A DNA stretch of 64,000 nucleotides from Streptococcus australis ATCC 700641 (GCF_000186465.1 NZ_GL636091.1:695745-759744), one strand, 5' to 3'. Positions 1 to 10,473 are shown, counted from the stretch's first letter. The notes: generated from the letters alone by a model not told the origin. A program made the numbers and translations.

Positions 1-1042
1 GTGCAAGAGTTTGGGCATCGGGATTTCCAAGTAGTTCATGAGCCACTTGAACACTTGGATTGAGTCCGATGGAGCCTCCCTTGGTAGCGATAGGCATGGG
101 AAGAGTCAACTGGCCTTCTAGAACTTGCTGATCTGGATGAGCTATCCAGTTAGATAGTCCTTGAGCTTGTCCAGATCGACTAGCATAGGTATGGCCACCC
201 GCTTCAATCGCCCGCCAATCATTCCCAGTTGCCAAGACGACAGCATCGATGCCATTGAAAATTCCCTTGTTGTGAGTCGCTGCTCGATAAGGATCAACAG
301 CCGCTAGTTGACTGGCCAGAGCTATTTTCTGAACGATTTCGGCAGCTTCCTTGGGATCACGACTGAGGAAGCGGTAGTCTATGTGACACCTTGCAGTGAC
401 GAGGGCATCTGTTGCTAGGTTGGACAAAATAGCCATTAAACCCTGTCCCTCAGATAAGTCTTCTAAAGGGTCGACCAGAGATTCTAGCATAGTATTGAGC
501 ATATTGGCCCCCATAGCTTCTTTTGGATCAACGGATAGGTAGCAAATGAGAAAGTCACCTTTCTCCTCTATCCAAAGATCTCGTGCCCCTCCTCCCCGTT
601 TAACGATGGAAGGATAGGCTTGATTGGCCAGTTGGAGCAGGTCTTCTTTAGCTTCTGTAATCGCCTGAGTGGCCTTTTCTTTATTGCTAACCTCATAGAG
701 AGCCACTTGCCCAATCATTTGACGCTTGTGCACCTGGGTCTGAAAACCACCTGAACGCTTGATCAACCCTGCAGCGTAAGAGGCGGCAGCAATGACAGAG
801 GGTTCTTCCGTCACCATTGGGACCTGGACTTCCTGCCCATCTACCTGGAAGCCAGGAGCTATACCAAAGGGTAAGGCTAAAGTTCCGAGGACATTTTCGA
901 CCATTTCATTGGCAAGAGAAAGGGGCAATGTGTCATTGTCCCTCACTGTTTGTAGTCCTTCTTCTGAAAGGAGTCCGGCCTGAGCCAATTTTTCGATACG
1001 CTCTGCTGGACTTGCTTTTGAAAAACCAGTTAATTTAACCAT
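1..1042 (-). CDS. mvaA: Hydroxymethylglutaryl-CoA reductase, class II, 3' end outside window
   Basis: This gene encodes the enzyme that interconverts HMG-CoA and mevalonate in the mevalonate route to isoprenoids. About 347 residues are visible from the ATG at 1042. They include the ENVLG glutamate motif near residue 50, the lysine motif ATHNKGIFNG and the ATGNDWRAIEAG segment typical of class II enzymes. The start codon overlaps the end of mvaS by 8 nt (ATGGTTAA), so the two are translationally coupled. The reading frame is open to position 1, so the C-terminal part lies outside the window. Family assignment is secure from the motifs and from the partner gene. Confidence 0.92.
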   Translation of the reverse strand, partial: MVKLTGFSKASPAERIEKLAQAGLLSEEGLQTVRDNDTLPLSLANEMVENVLGTLALPFGIAPGFQVDGQEVQVPMVTEEPSVIAAASYAAGLIKRSGGFQTQVHKRQMIGQVALYEVSNKEKATQAITEAKEDLLQLANQAYPSIVKRGGGARDLWIEEKGDFLICYLSVDPKEAMGANMLNTMLESLVDPLEDLSEGQGLMAILSNLATDALVTARCHIDYRFLSRDPKEAAEIVQKIALASQLAAVDPYRAATHNKGIFNGIDAVVLATGNDWRAIEAGGHTYASRSGQAQGLSNWIAHPDQQVLEGQLTLPMPIATKGGSIGLNPSVQVAHELLGNPDAQTLA

Positions 1043-2213
1043 GGTGTTCTACCTTTACATAGGTTCGTTGGTGTTCGTTGATTTCTGATAAGGCATAGGT
1101 TTGATCTTGGTAACCTTGGAAGGTTTGATTGCCTTCAGCATCTAATTGTGCCTCTTCGAAGAAGATCTTCTCATATTCGGCAATCGTAAGAGCTTTTCGC
1201 TGATCCAATTCTGCCATACGATTTGGATGGAGCATTTGCTCATATCCTTCGACTAAGTGAGCACTAAAAATCTCAGCGACTGCGCCACTTCCATATCCAT
1301 AGAGGGCGATCCGGTCGCCGGCCACTAGTTGAGGCTGATTCTCTAAGAGAGAAAGCAAACCTAGGAAGAGGGAACCCGTATAGATATTCCCAACCTTTTG
1401 GCTGTAGAGAATGGATTGTTCAAAATTGTATTGCAATTGGGCTTGTTTCTCAGGAGAAAGACTCTTGTCAAGAATCTTTTTTAAGCCCTTGAGGGCGAGC
1501 TTGGGATAAGGCAGGTGGAAGCAAACCGCAGCAAAATCATCCAAGGTTAAGCCAGTCCGTTTTTGATACTCTGTCCAAGTTGTTTTCAAGCAATCCAAGT
1601 ACTGTTGGGTCGAATAAATCCCATTGACAAAGGGGGTGCTGGAATAGTTGGGACGCCAGAAATCCATGACATCACGGGTCTGAGCTACATTATCATCATT
1701 AAATGCTAGGATACGTGGGTTTTGCGTCACCAGCATAGCGACAGATCCAGCTCCTTGAGTCGGCTCTCCAGGGGTGTCGATCCCATATTTTGCAATATCA
1801 CTGGCAATGACCAAGACCTTGCTCTGTGGGAACTTTTCAACATGAAGTTTAGCATAGTCCAAAGCGGCAGTAGCAGCATAGCAGGCTTCCTTCATTTCAA
1901 AGCTCCGAGCAAAGGGTTGGATTCCTAGGAGACCGTGAACGAAAACAGCAGCAGCCTTACTCTGGTCAATTCCTGACTCGGTCGCCAGGATGACCATATC
2001 GATTTCTTCTTTTTCTTCTTCGGTTAAAATACTATGGCTGGCACTTGCTCCAAGTGTGACGATATCCTCTGTAATAGGGGCAATACTCAGTTCTTTCAAT
2101 AAGAGCCCTTTACTGAGTTTTTCTGGATCAGTATTTCGAGCAGCCGCTAGCTCACTTAAGCGCAAGACATACTGGCTGGTCGCAAATCCAATCTTATCAA
2201 TACCGATTGTCAT
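1035..2213 (-). CDS. mvaS: Hydroxymethylglutaryl-CoA synthase
   Basis: The product condenses acetyl-CoA with acetoacetyl-CoA to give HMG-CoA, the first committed step of the mevalonate pathway. It has 392 residues, the normal length for Gram-positive MvaS. The nucleophile is Cys111 in the segment KEACYAATAAL, and Glu79 in ATESG is the general base expected for the family. The histidine motif FHLPYPK is also present. It is the first gene of a divergent pair-like unit read leftwards into mvaA with an 8 nt overlap. A TATACT -10 box lies on the minus strand at 2243-2248. Confidence 0.95.
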   Translation of the reverse strand: MTIGIDKIGFATSQYVLRLSELAAARNTDPEKLSKGLLLKELSIAPITEDIVTLGASASHSILTEEEKEEIDMVILATESGIDQSKAAAVFVHGLLGIQPFARSFEMKEACYAATAALDYAKLHVEKFPQSKVLVIASDIAKYGIDTPGEPTQGAGSVAMLVTQNPRILAFNDDNVAQTRDVMDFWRPNYSSTPFVNGIYSTQQYLDCLKTTWTEYQKRTGLTLDDFAAVCFHLPYPKLALKGLKKILDKSLSPEKQAQLQYNFEQSILYSQKVGNIYTGSLFLGLLSLLENQPQLVAGDRIALYGYGSGAVAEIFSAHLVEGYEQMLHPNRMAELDQRKALTIAEYEKIFFEEAQLDAEGNQTFQGYQDQTYALSEINEHQRTYVKVEHHG

Positions 2214-2370
2214 AAATAACCTCTTTTAATTTGATATCTACTAGTATATTTCGTTACTATTTTACCATATTTGAGAGCAAAACTCCCTTGAAAAAGCCAG
2301 AACAGTATGGAAATCATTCTTAGGACCGAGTTGGGCAAGAGGATTTTTTGAAAAAAAGAGGACGAAAAAC

Positions 2371-2550
2371 AAAAAAGGCTGGGACAAAAGTCCTAGCCTC
2401 TCAATTGTCTTTGGATTGTCGAGAAAGACGCAGTGGTTGAGTGGACTCTACTACGCTGATTTCATCAGCTTTTACAGCCCTACTCAACTGTGCGGAGGTG
2501 GGACGACGAAATCGAATTCTAACGAATTACCGATTTCTGTCCCACTCTCT
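2371..2550. repeat. Intergenic hairpin-rich element, probable dispersed streptococcal repeat
   Basis: This non-coding stretch begins with a hairpin at 2376-2399 (AGGCTGGGAC paired with GTCCTAGCCT) and ends with a larger hairpin at 2498-2545, where GTGGGACGACGAAATCG pairs imperfectly with the sequence ending GATTTCTGTCCCAC. Both ends carry the same GGGAC/GTCCC word. I see no open reading frame with a ribosome binding site in it. The layout resembles the dispersed intergenic repeats of viridans streptococci, but that is from memory of similar sequences and a genome-wide search would be needed. It fills the gap downstream of the small gene at 2558. Confidence 0.5.
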
Positions 2551-2557
2551 TCAACTC

Positions 2558-2791
2558 TTATCCTTGCTTATCTTTTTTAGGATTGCTCATGATTCGTATG
2601 AAGAGTTCTTTGCATTTATCTCTTAGAACTTTTTCGTAGAAGACGATTAAAGCGATGTACACAATCAGAAAGTTCAAGGTCAGATAGAACAAGTCAAATG
2701 AATTACGGGCATAGTAAGTCGCTGATTGATAGGAGGGGAGGGCTCCTAGGATCATCCAAGGAAGATACTTGATATACTTGTTTATCATCAT
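2558..2791 (-). CDS. Small two-helix membrane protein, function unknown
   Basis: This is a 77-residue hypothetical protein. It has two predicted membrane helices (about residues 10-25 and 33-54), followed by a basic tail ending KKDKQG. A good ribosome binding site (GAGGTG, five bases before the ATG) supports it as a real gene. It lies alone between the mevalonate genes and the ThrE exporter genes. I do not recognise a family and nothing nearby gives a function. Confidence 0.6.
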   Translation of the reverse strand: MMINKYIKYLPWMILGALPSYQSATYYARNSFDLFYLTLNFLIVYIALIVFYEKVLRDKCKELFIRIMSNPKKDKQG

Positions 2792-2894
2792 ACAGCACCT
2801 CGCATACTCTAAAGGATTTGTTATCTCACTATCATTGTACTCCTTTTAATCAAAAATGCGAGCGATTACATAGATAAGTTTTGAAAAACCAATG

Positions 2895-3362
2895 CTAGTT
2901 GGCATTGGTCATTTTTCTTTTTTGATGGCGTTGGTAAGAATGGTAGAGTTTTAAGACGACAGACCCGCTAGCCATCCCGATAGAGATGACCAAGGCTAGA
3001 ATAACAACCAAGGTTACACTGGTCATGGCTTGCCGATATTGGCCACTAACAAAGAAGGAGGTAGTCCGATAGGAAATATATCCAGGAACCAGGGGAGCGA
3101 GAATAGCCAGCATAAAGACAACTACAGGCGTCTTGTAGATGATACTTAAAATTTGACTGATACAAGAACCGACAATGGCGGCGATAAAAGTCGCGATAAT
3201 AACATTGGTAGGTCCTTTCAAGATATAGTAGAGCAACCAAATAGCCATCCCTAAAATTCCTCCAGGGATTAACATGGAACGTTGCACATTGAGGACGATT
3301 AAAAAGGTAATGATGGCAATCAAACTTGCCACGGCTTGGATTAAAAATTCGATTAGATTCAT
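2895..3362 (-). CDS. Threonine/serine exporter, C-terminal-domain subunit (ThrE_2, YjjB type)
   Basis: The 155-residue product is almost wholly hydrophobic with about four membrane helices, then a basic tail (YHSQRHQKRK-like). It matches the small subunit of two-gene ThrE-type exporters (DUF3815/YjjB), which pair with a DUF1212/YjjP subunit. It starts only 4 nt after the stop of that partner (3367-4125), so they form a two-gene operon. The likely role is export of threonine, serine or small organic acids across the membrane; the substrate is inferred from the family only. Confidence 0.85.
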   Translation of the reverse strand: MNLIEFLIQAVASLIAIITFLIVLNVQRSMLIPGGILGMAIWLLYYILKGPTNVIIATFIAAIVGSCISQILSIIYKTPVVVFMLAILAPLVPGYISYRTTSFFVSGQYRQAMTSVTLVVILALVISIGMASGSVVLKLYHSYQRHQKRKMTNAN

Positions 3363-3366
3363 GATT

Positions 3367-4125
3367 CTATTTCATAAGGACAAGAGCGACGGTCGTTCCG
3401 GCACCAAGGGCAAGAGTGATGAGCAGGGTCTCAAAAAGTTTACTCATCCCAGAGTTGAGGTGGTTGTTCATCAGATCCCTGACGGCATTGGTCATGGCGA
3501 TTCCAGGAACGAAAGGCATGACACAACCGGCAATAATGAGATCGGTATTGGAGGGAAAACCACTATATTGAGACCAAATATGGGCCAAAAAGCCAAAGAC
3601 AAAGGCTGCCGCAAAAGCAGTGGCAAAAGGGATGCGCACATATTTCTCAACTACTAGAGAGAAAGCAAAGGCAAAGACAGTCGCAATACCTGCTCCAATC
3701 GCATCATAGAAATTCCCGCCAAACATAATGGAGAAAAAAGGGGCACTAAGAGTAGCTGCAATGGTTAACTGCAGATTGGTATAAGGGACTGCCTTTTGTT
3801 TCAATTGGCTCAAGGCTTGGTAGGCTTCTTCGAGATTGATGTGCCCTGAGACTAATTGGCGAGAAATCTGATTGACATCACAGACCTTCTCGATATTGTA
3901 ATTGGTCCGCAGGATCCGCTTCATCCGAGTGATATTGGCATTTTCGATTGAAAAGAAAATAGCGACTGGCATCGCTAAGGCATTGCAATCATCGATTCCT
4001 TGAGAATGAGCAATCCGGATCATGGTATCCTCTACCCGATGGATTTCAGAACCACTCTCTAAAAGGAGGGTTCCTGCCAACATGAGGACATCAATCACGC
4101 GGTCCATATCTTTAGACGCTTCCAT
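3367..4125 (-). CDS. Threonine/serine exporter, N-terminal-domain subunit (DUF1212, YjjP type)
   Basis: The 252-residue product has the soluble N-terminal domain of ThrE-family exporters, with the conserved segment GSEIHRVEDTM near residue 25, followed by about five membrane helices from roughly residue 120. In Corynebacterium ThrE the two halves are fused; here they are split across this gene and the one at 2895-3362, which is the common arrangement in Firmicutes. The exporter function is a family inference; no substrate-specific residue is visible. Confidence 0.85.
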   Translation of the reverse strand: MEASKDMDRVIDVLMLAGTLLLESGSEIHRVEDTMIRIAHSQGIDDCNALAMPVAIFFSIENANITRMKRILRTNYNIEKVCDVNQISRQLVSGHINLEEAYQALSQLKQKAVPYTNLQLTIAATLSAPFFSIMFGGNFYDAIGAGIATVFAFAFSLVVEKYVRIPFATAFAAAFVFGFLAHIWSQYSGFPSNTDLIIAGCVMPFVPGIAMTNAVRDLMNNHLNSGMSKLFETLLITLALGAGTTVALVLMK

Positions 4126-4265
4126 TGTTCTTCCTGTTCTGTTAATAGATTGTCTCCATTATATCAAAATTTCACTGATTTGTACTAGTGTTACCACGGA
4201 TTTAGTCAAGACAGGACAAGAAAAAACCAGCCGTTTCCGACTGGTTTGAAAAATCTATTTGAATC

Positions 4266-6581
4266 TTAGCTCAATGCATCATCCATAGAAAGAACTTCGT
4301 GGAAGACACGTTGTGTCAATTCAGTTTTTTGTTCTGGAGTGAGGTATTTAGTGTTTACACAGTATCCAGAGATACGTACGATAACATCTTCACCGCTCAT
4401 GATCTTTTCGTAAACGTCTGACAAGTCCATAACGTTCAAGTTAACGTGTTGTCCACCGTTTTCGAAGTATCCATCAAGGATAGTTACCAAGTTGTCTACT
4501 TGTTCGTCACGAGTTTTACCAAGAGCACGAGGTGACACTTGAGTAGTAAGTGAGATACCGTCAGCTGCGTAACCAAAGTCAAGGCTAGCAAGTGAGTTCA
4601 AGTTTTGCAGCCATCCACCTTTCGCTTTGTTAGATGGGTTAGCACCTGGTGAGAAGAATTCCAATTTGCTTGTGTTTACAGAACCATCTTCGTTGAGGTA
4701 TACCCCTTTGTGGACTGGTGAGTTACCAGTTTGTTTAGAGTATGCAACGTTAGAAGTGATGGTAAGAAGTGAAACAGTTGCTTCAGCGTTCTTGTAAAGT
4801 TTGTGGCTGCGAAGACGAGTAGTGTAAGCTTCGATCAACCATTCTGCCAATTCGTTAGAACGTGGGTCATCTTCACCCCAACGTGGGTATTCACCGATTG
4901 TTTCGTAATCGTAGATGTAGCCATCTTCGTCACGGATTGGTTTAACAGTAGCGTATTTAATAGCTGACAAAGTATCAACAGTGTTAGCGAATCCACAGAT
5001 ACCGAATCCCATGTTAGCGCGTTGGTGAGTTGGCAAGAAGGCCATTTGAACTGCTTCGTAGTTGTACTTATCAGTCATGTAGTGGATGATGTTCAAAGCA
5101 TCTACGTAAGTGTCAGTCAACCAGTCAAGTGATTTTTCGAAGTTTGCTTTAACAGATTCGAATTCAAGAACTTCGTCACGGATAGGATCGATGTCAAAAA
5201 CTTTGTAGTCTTTATGAACGTCGTCGTAACCACCGTTCAAACCAGTAAGAAGAGCTTTAAGAACGTTTACACGAGCACCGAAGTACTGGATGTTGTGGCG
5301 TTGTTCTTCGTTTTCTGGGTCAAGTGGAGATACACAACATGAGATACAGCTCATTTCACCGTATCCGTCTTTAGCCATTGTTGTAACACCTTCGTATTGG
5401 ATAGAAGAGTGTTTGTGGCTCATGTGCATACAGTAGCGACGGAAGCTGTATGGCAATTTGTCAGTCCAAAGAACTGTCAAGTTTGGTTCTGGAGAGTTAC
5501 CGATGTTGTCCAAAGTGTTCAAGAAACGGTAGTCCATCTTAGTAACACGGTGACGTCCGTCGTTACCCATACCAGCCATAGAAGTTGTGATGAAGGTTGG
5601 GTCACCTGAGTACAATTGGTCGTAAGCTTTTGTACGAGCAAATTTAACAGTACGCAATTTCATAACGAAATCGTCAACGAATTCTTGGAGTTCAGACTCA
5701 GTGTAAGTACCACGAGCCAAGTCACGTTCAGCGTAGATATCCAAAACGATTGGCACACGTCCAAGAGAAGTAGCAGCACCGTTGATCACACGGCAGACAG
5801 CCATGAAGGCGATGTTTGTCCATTGGATTGCTTCTTTTGTATCGAAGGCAGGACGACGTACGTCTACACCATAAAGGTCACCCAATTTAACAACTTCTTG
5901 AAGTGCTTGGTATTGAAGGTTTACTTCTTCACGAAGACGGATTGATTCTTCATCGATTTCAGTGATCGCGTTCCAGTCGTTTGCTTTTTCAGCCATCAAG
6001 TAGTCAGCTCCGTACAGGGCCAAACGAGCATAAACCCCGATGATACGTCCACGTGAGTAAGCATCTGGAAGACCAGTTACTGTGTGAGCGTGACGTGCAC
6101 GACGGATGTTTGTAGTATAAGCACGGAAGATACCATCGTTAACTGTTGTTACATATTTAGTGAAGATTTCATGCACAGCTGGATCTGGCTCAAATCCATT
6201 TTCTTTCAAAGTAGTTTCCGCCATACGGATACCACCACGAGGCATGAAGTTCAATTTGAACAACTCATCGTTTTGGATACCGAAGATGACTTCGTTTTCT
6301 TTGTCAATGTATCCAGCTGCGATATCAGCGATAGAAGTTGGACGAGTATCGTATGGGAAACGAGTTTCTTCGTAGTGTGCTTTTGTTTCTTCAACAATCT
6401 TCTTGATGTGAAGAGAACGTTCAGTTGGTCCAGCTAGGAAGCTTTCGTCTCCATCATATGGAGTGTAGTTAGCTTGTACAAAGCGTGAGACGCTGGCTCT
6501 TTCTTTCCAGTCTTCCCCTTGGAAGCCTTCCCAGGCTTTGTCAAAAATATCTTGTGCTTCAACAACTGTTTTAACAACCAT
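4266..6581 (-). CDS. pflB: Formate C-acetyltransferase (pyruvate formate-lyase)
   Basis: The product cleaves pyruvate with CoA to acetyl-CoA and formate during anaerobic mixed-acid fermentation. It has 771 residues, normal for streptococcal PFL. The adjacent catalytic cysteines lie in CISCCVSP near residues 410-414, and the glycyl-radical motif RISGYCVNT lies near residue 738. Codon use is strongly biased, as expected of a highly expressed gene. It stands alone, so the activating enzyme PflA is elsewhere. A promoter with a catabolite-response-like site lies upstream (6635-6663), and a short hairpin (GCAACA/TGTTGC) is in the leader near 6606-6622. Confidence 0.97.
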   Translation of the reverse strand: MVVKTVVEAQDIFDKAWEGFQGEDWKERASVSRFVQANYTPYDGDESFLAGPTERSLHIKKIVEETKAHYEETRFPYDTRPTSIADIAAGYIDKENEVIFGIQNDELFKLNFMPRGGIRMAETTLKENGFEPDPAVHEIFTKYVTTVNDGIFRAYTTNIRRARHAHTVTGLPDAYSRGRIIGVYARLALYGADYLMAEKANDWNAITEIDEESIRLREEVNLQYQALQEVVKLGDLYGVDVRRPAFDTKEAIQWTNIAFMAVCRVINGAATSLGRVPIVLDIYAERDLARGTYTESELQEFVDDFVMKLRTVKFARTKAYDQLYSGDPTFITTSMAGMGNDGRHRVTKMDYRFLNTLDNIGNSPEPNLTVLWTDKLPYSFRRYCMHMSHKHSSIQYEGVTTMAKDGYGEMSCISCCVSPLDPENEEQRHNIQYFGARVNVLKALLTGLNGGYDDVHKDYKVFDIDPIRDEVLEFESVKANFEKSLDWLTDTYVDALNIIHYMTDKYNYEAVQMAFLPTHQRANMGFGICGFANTVDTLSAIKYATVKPIRDEDGYIYDYETIGEYPRWGEDDPRSNELAEWLIEAYTTRLRSHKLYKNAEATVSLLTITSNVAYSKQTGNSPVHKGVYLNEDGSVNTSKLEFFSPGANPSNKAKGGWLQNLNSLASLDFGYAADGISLTTQVSPRALGKTRDEQVDNLVTILDGYFENGGQHVNLNVMDLSDVYEKIMSGEDVIVRISGYCVNTKYLTPEQKTELTQRVFHEVLSMDDALS

Positions 6582-6634
6582 GTTTAAATCCTCTTATATC
6601 TTTCTAGCAACAAATCTGTTGCACTTACAATAGT

Positions 6635-6663
6635 AGTATACCACATAGAAATCGGTTTCACAA
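6635..6663 (-). promoter_or_regulatory. pflB promoter with an overlapping cre-like site
   Basis: On the minus strand TTGTGA (6658-6663) and TATACT (6635-6640) are spaced by 17 bases. Within it, 6647-6660 reads TGAAACCGATTTCT, matching 13 of 14 positions of the CcpA operator consensus TGWAANCGNTNWCA. Location between -35 and -10 would suit carbon-dependent control. CcpA binding is inferred. Confidence 0.5.
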
Positions 6664-6806
6664 AGGGAATAACAAAAAGATTTTGGATTCTTTTATAATA
6701 CAGAAAGGTGTAGATGAATAAACTGTATTATATTTTTGCCTTGGGAGAGGTGGAAATTAGTGGGAAAAAATCGTTGATAAGGATATAATGAAAAAGGAGG
6801 TTGCCC

Positions 6807-7919
6807 ATGCTTATATTTCCTTTAGTAAATGATACGAGCCGTAAGATCATTCATATCGACATGGATGCCTTTTTTGCGTCCGTTGAAGAGCGCGACCATC
6901 CTGAATTGAAGGGAAAGCCTGTCATCATTGGCCATGATCCCCGTTTGTCTGGCGGAAGAGGAGTGGTATCAACTTGCAATTATGAAGCCAGAAAATATGG
7001 CGTCCATTCGGCTATGAGTTCCAAAGAAGCCTACGAACGTTGTCCTCAGGCAGTGTTCATCCCTGGTAATTACGAGAAGTATCAGGCAGTCGGTCTCCAA
7101 GTCAGAGAAATTTTTAAACGCTATACCGATCTAATTGAGCCTATGAGCATCGACGAAGCCTATCTGGATGTGACCAACAATAAGCTTGGTGTTCAGTCTG
7201 CTGTCAAAGTAGCCCGCTTGATTCAGCATGATATTTGGGATGAGTTGCATTTGACGGCTTCTGCCGGAGTTTCCTACAATAAGTTTCTTGCAAAAATTGC
7301 CAGTGATTACCAGAAGCCTCGAGGACTAACCGTTATTTTACCCGAGCAAGCTCAAGATTTTTTAAGTCAGCTAGATGTAGCTAAGTTTCATGGTGTGGGA
7401 AAACGGACAGTGGAGCGGCTTCATGATTTAGGAATTTATACTGGTGCAGATCTCTTAGAAGTGCCGGAAATGACTCTCATCGATCACTTCGGTCGCTTTG
7501 GGTTTGATCTTTATCGAAAGGCTCGGGGGATCCATAACAGTCCTGTCAAGAGCAATCGTATTCGCAAGTCCATTGGGAAGGAACGCACCTATCGAAAATT
7601 GCTGGTGGCCGAGGATGATGTGCTAAAAGAATTAGCCAACCTATCTGAAAAAGTGGCGAGCAGTTTGGCCAAGCATCAGAAAATTGGTAAGACCTTGGTA
7701 CTCAAGATTCGTTATGCAGATTTTACGACCTTGACCAAGAGACGAAGTTTAGAGGAAGCAACCAGTGACCCAGCAGTCATTCAGAGAGTGGCTCAGGAGC
7801 TTTATCAGAGTTTGGAGACTAATCCCTCAGGTATTCGCCTCTTAGGGGTGACCCTCACTAATTTTTCTTCCGAGTCTCAGGAACCCTATGAAGAATCTTT
7901 AATAGAAGAAACCCCGTAG
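6807..7919 (+). CDS. dinB: DNA polymerase IV (Y-family translesion polymerase)
   Basis: The product is an error-prone polymerase that copies past damaged template. It has 370 residues from the ATG at 6807. A TTG at 6801 is also in frame, but the ribosome binding site AAGGAGG ends at 6800, six bases before the ATG, which decides the start. Catalytic carboxylates are Asp18 in [11 protein letters not shown] and the SIDEAYLDV motif near residues 113-121. A helix-hairpin-helix region follows ([16 protein letters not shown]), then the little-finger domain. It converges on recD2. Confidence 0.95.
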   Translation: MLIFPLVNDTSRKIIHIDMDAFFASVEERDHPELKGKPVIIGHDPRLSGGRGVVSTCNYEARKYGVHSAMSSKEAYERCPQAVFIPGNYEKYQAVGLQVREIFKRYTDLIEPMSIDEAYLDVTNNKLGVQSAVKVARLIQHDIWDELHLTASAGVSYNKFLAKIASDYQKPRGLTVILPEQAQDFLSQLDVAKFHGVGKRTVERLHDLGIYTGADLLEVPEMTLIDHFGRFGFDLYRKARGIHNSPVKSNRIRKSIGKERTYRKLLVAEDDVLKELANLSEKVASSLAKHQKIGKTLVLKIRYADFTTLTKRRSLEEATSDPAVIQRVAQELYQSLETNPSGIRLLGVTLTNFSSESQEPYEESLIEETP

Positions 7920-7938
7920 GTATATAGACCTACGGGGA
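7912..7938. terminator. Terminator between dinB and recD2
   Basis: CCCCGTAGGT and ACCTACGGGG form a perfect 10 bp stem with a 6-base loop, followed by AATTTTT. The dinB stop codon TAG (7917-7919) lies inside the stem. It can serve both converging genes. Confidence 0.8.
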
Positions 7939-7946
7939 ATTTTTGA

Positions 7947-10382
7947 CTATTTTTTAAAGAAGTTCTGAATCTCTTCCTCTGTGAGGCCAATCAAGGGATC
8001 AATGCTTAAGTAATTATCCTCTGTTAATCGATAGCCTTGTTGAGAAGCTTGGGAAGCAGATAAGTCAGAGTGGTTTTCAACTGAGACAAGCTCCTTTTGG
8101 GGCTCTGTTGTTTGAGAAGTATTTTTCAGATGAGTGGTGCTGGCTGAGGAAGACTCTCTACCTTGAGGAAGTACATCAGAAAAGCGTTCAATCAGATAGG
8201 TTTTTCGTGCGGTTCCGGTATTCTGTGTCGCAAAGTGAAATGCAGTGTATTCTCCCAGAAGGATGAGTTTGCTTTTGGAACGGGTAATGGCTGTGTAGAT
8301 CAGATTGCGTTGGAGCATCCGTCGACTCTGATTGGTCAAGGGAAGGATGACCACGGGGAATTCACTCCCTTGAGACTTATGGATACTCATGGCATAGGCT
8401 AGGCGAATCTTGTACCATTCATTGCGTGGGTAGACCAATTCATTGCCGTCAAACTGGATGGTAAGTTCATCTTGTTTGGATTCGGTATACTTAGCCGGTA
8501 AAAGGTCGGTAATGTAGCCAATATCTCCGTTAAAGACATTGCTCTCGGCATCGTTGACCAGGTGGATGACCTTGTCACCATTTCGATACTGGCAATCTAG
8601 CGCTTGAAAGAAAATAGCATCTGTTTCTAATGGATTGAGAAGTTCTTGCATGAGACCATTAATCTGGTCAATGCCAGCAGAACCTCGATACATAGGAGCA
8701 AGGACCTGGATGTCCCGGGCCGGGATGCCGTTGCGAAGGGCAGCACTGGTGATTTTTTCAATCATGGGAGCGATGAGCTCGCTCGGCGCTTCAAAATAGG
8801 AACGATCGGGCTTTTTCTCTGTAAAATCAGAAGGCAGTTGGCCTTTGCGAATTTGACTGGCCAAAGTGACGATCGTCGAATCCTCACCTTGACGAAAGAT
8901 GTGTTCCAGTTTGACTTGAGGGATGCTTGGGATCTGTAGGAGATCGGACAAGACTTGTCCAGGACTCACAGAAGGAAGCTGATCGGCATCTCCAACAATT
9001 AAGAGTTTGGTATTGGAGGAGATATTGCTGAGAAGCTGATTGGCTAACCAAGTATCCACCATAGAAAATTCATCGACAATGATAAAATCCGCATCGAGAT
9101 AATCGTCCAAGTGACTCGTGTCATCGTCTCCCGTCATTCCTAAGTGACGATGAATGGTGGCGCTCGGAAGACCAGTCAGTTCACTCATTCTTCGCGCTGC
9201 TCGACCGGTTGGAGCAGCTAAGAGGATTGGTAATTGAGATTTCTTCCGAAGGTCCAATTGGTGCAGGCGGGCGTAGGTTCCGATAATCCCATTGATAACA
9301 GTTGTTTTCCCCGTTCCTGGTCCACCTGTTAGCACGAAGACCTTTTGCTGGATGGCTTCCTGGATAGCCTTCCGTTGGATGGGATCGTAGTGGATATGGA
9401 GATCTTCTTCAATGTCATCGATTGTTTGTTCGATTTTTTCTGGTTCGAAAGATTCTTGCTTTCCTTTTTCTAGCAAGCGACCGATATGGCTGCGGATCCC
9501 TTCTTCCGCAAAGAAGAGGCTGTTGTTGAAAATCTTAGTGTTAATGTTTTGCACCTTGTCTTCTTCGATGAGACTGGCCAATTCTTGGGCAACGCTAGCT
9601 GGATCGAGCTCAACGGGACGGGATGCTTCTAAGAGTTGGATAGTGGCCTGGAGCAATTCTTTGGCTTCAATATAGGTGTCCCCTGTTTCTAAGGAGAGGG
9701 TTAACAGACTATGGACTAGCCCGGCTCGGAAGCGTTCAGGTGCATCGCTGGCAATCCCTAATTCTTCTGCTAGTTGGTCGGCAATCTTAAAACCCATTCC
9801 TTGAATATCTTCGACCAGTTGATAGGGAGCCGATTCGACGATTTGCAAGGTTTCTTCTTTGTAGAAATCTTGGATTTGGAAGGCTAGTTTATTAGGGATG
9901 CCATAGTTGGCAAGTTGGGCGAGGACCCGTTCTGTACCATAGTTGAGCTGTAGTTTTTCGACAAAGGCCTCGCGATTCTTTTTAGAAAGTCCGGAGATAG
10001 AGGCTAGCTTTTCAGGTGCTTGAAGGATTTTATCAATGGTATCCTCACCATAGAGATCCACAATCTTTTGGGCTGTTTTGAGTCCAATTCCTTTAAAATG
10101 ATCGCTAGAGAAGTATTTCACCAAGCCTTTGCTGGTGGGTTTGGCTCGTTCATAGCGATTCATTTGCAACTGTTGGCCATATTTCGGATGATGGACCAGT
10201 TCTCCCCAGAAGGTATAATCTTCTCCTTCAACGATATCTGCCATCGTTCCAGTAACGATAATTTCAAAGTCATCATAGTCCTCTGCATCGGTATCATTGA
10301 TATCCAACAATAAGATACGGAAAAAACTACTTTGATTTTCAAAAATGACTCGCTCAATGGTTCCTGAGAAATAGTATTCCAT
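7947..10382 (-). CDS. recD2: RecD2-type 5'-3' DNA helicase
   Basis: The 811-residue product is a superfamily 1B helicase of the RecD2 type, acting in DNA repair without RecBC. It has the long N-terminal extension with helix-hairpin-helix repeats, then Walker A (LTGGPGTGKTTV, near residue 355), motif II (IVDEFSMVDT), motif III (GDADQLPSVSPG) and the C-terminal motifs AMSIHKSQGSEFPVV and IYTAITRSK. The Ser/Thr-rich tail after about residue 725 is typical of streptococcal copies. Downstream spacing to dinB is short and convergent. Confidence 0.93.
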   Translation of the reverse strand: MEYYFSGTIERVIFENQSSFFRILLLDINDTDAEDYDDFEIIVTGTMADIVEGEDYTFWGELVHHPKYGQQLQMNRYERAKPTSKGLVKYFSSDHFKGIGLKTAQKIVDLYGEDTIDKILQAPEKLASISGLSKKNREAFVEKLQLNYGTERVLAQLANYGIPNKLAFQIQDFYKEETLQIVESAPYQLVEDIQGMGFKIADQLAEELGIASDAPERFRAGLVHSLLTLSLETGDTYIEAKELLQATIQLLEASRPVELDPASVAQELASLIEEDKVQNINTKIFNNSLFFAEEGIRSHIGRLLEKGKQESFEPEKIEQTIDDIEEDLHIHYDPIQRKAIQEAIQQKVFVLTGGPGTGKTTVINGIIGTYARLHQLDLRKKSQLPILLAAPTGRAARRMSELTGLPSATIHRHLGMTGDDDTSHLDDYLDADFIIVDEFSMVDTWLANQLLSNISSNTKLLIVGDADQLPSVSPGQVLSDLLQIPSIPQVKLEHIFRQGEDSTIVTLASQIRKGQLPSDFTEKKPDRSYFEAPSELIAPMIEKITSAALRNGIPARDIQVLAPMYRGSAGIDQINGLMQELLNPLETDAIFFQALDCQYRNGDKVIHLVNDAESNVFNGDIGYITDLLPAKYTESKQDELTIQFDGNELVYPRNEWYKIRLAYAMSIHKSQGSEFPVVILPLTNQSRRMLQRNLIYTAITRSKSKLILLGEYTAFHFATQNTGTARKTYLIERFSDVLPQGRESSSASTTHLKNTSQTTEPQKELVSVENHSDLSASQASQQGYRLTEDNYLSIDPLIGLTEEEIQNFFKK

Positions 10383-10442
10383 GCAGAGTTTCCTTTTTAG
10401 TAGTAATCAGAGAGAGTATCTCTCACGAAGATATTGAAAGAG

Positions 10443-10462
10443 ATTGGAACAAGAGTTCCAAC
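10443..10462 (-). terminator. Probable terminator after lepB
   Basis: GTTGGAACTCTTGTTCCAAT on the minus strand forms a 7 bp stem (TTGGAAC/GTTCCAA), followed by a pyrimidine-rich run. It is 12 nt past the lepB stop. Confidence 0.5.
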
Positions 10463-10473
10463 CTCATCATGGG

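Noticed and set aside
5397..6437. Several open frames of 70-117 codons antisense to pflB
   Set aside because: They are shadows of the strongly biased codons of pflB. They lack ribosome binding sites and protein-like composition.
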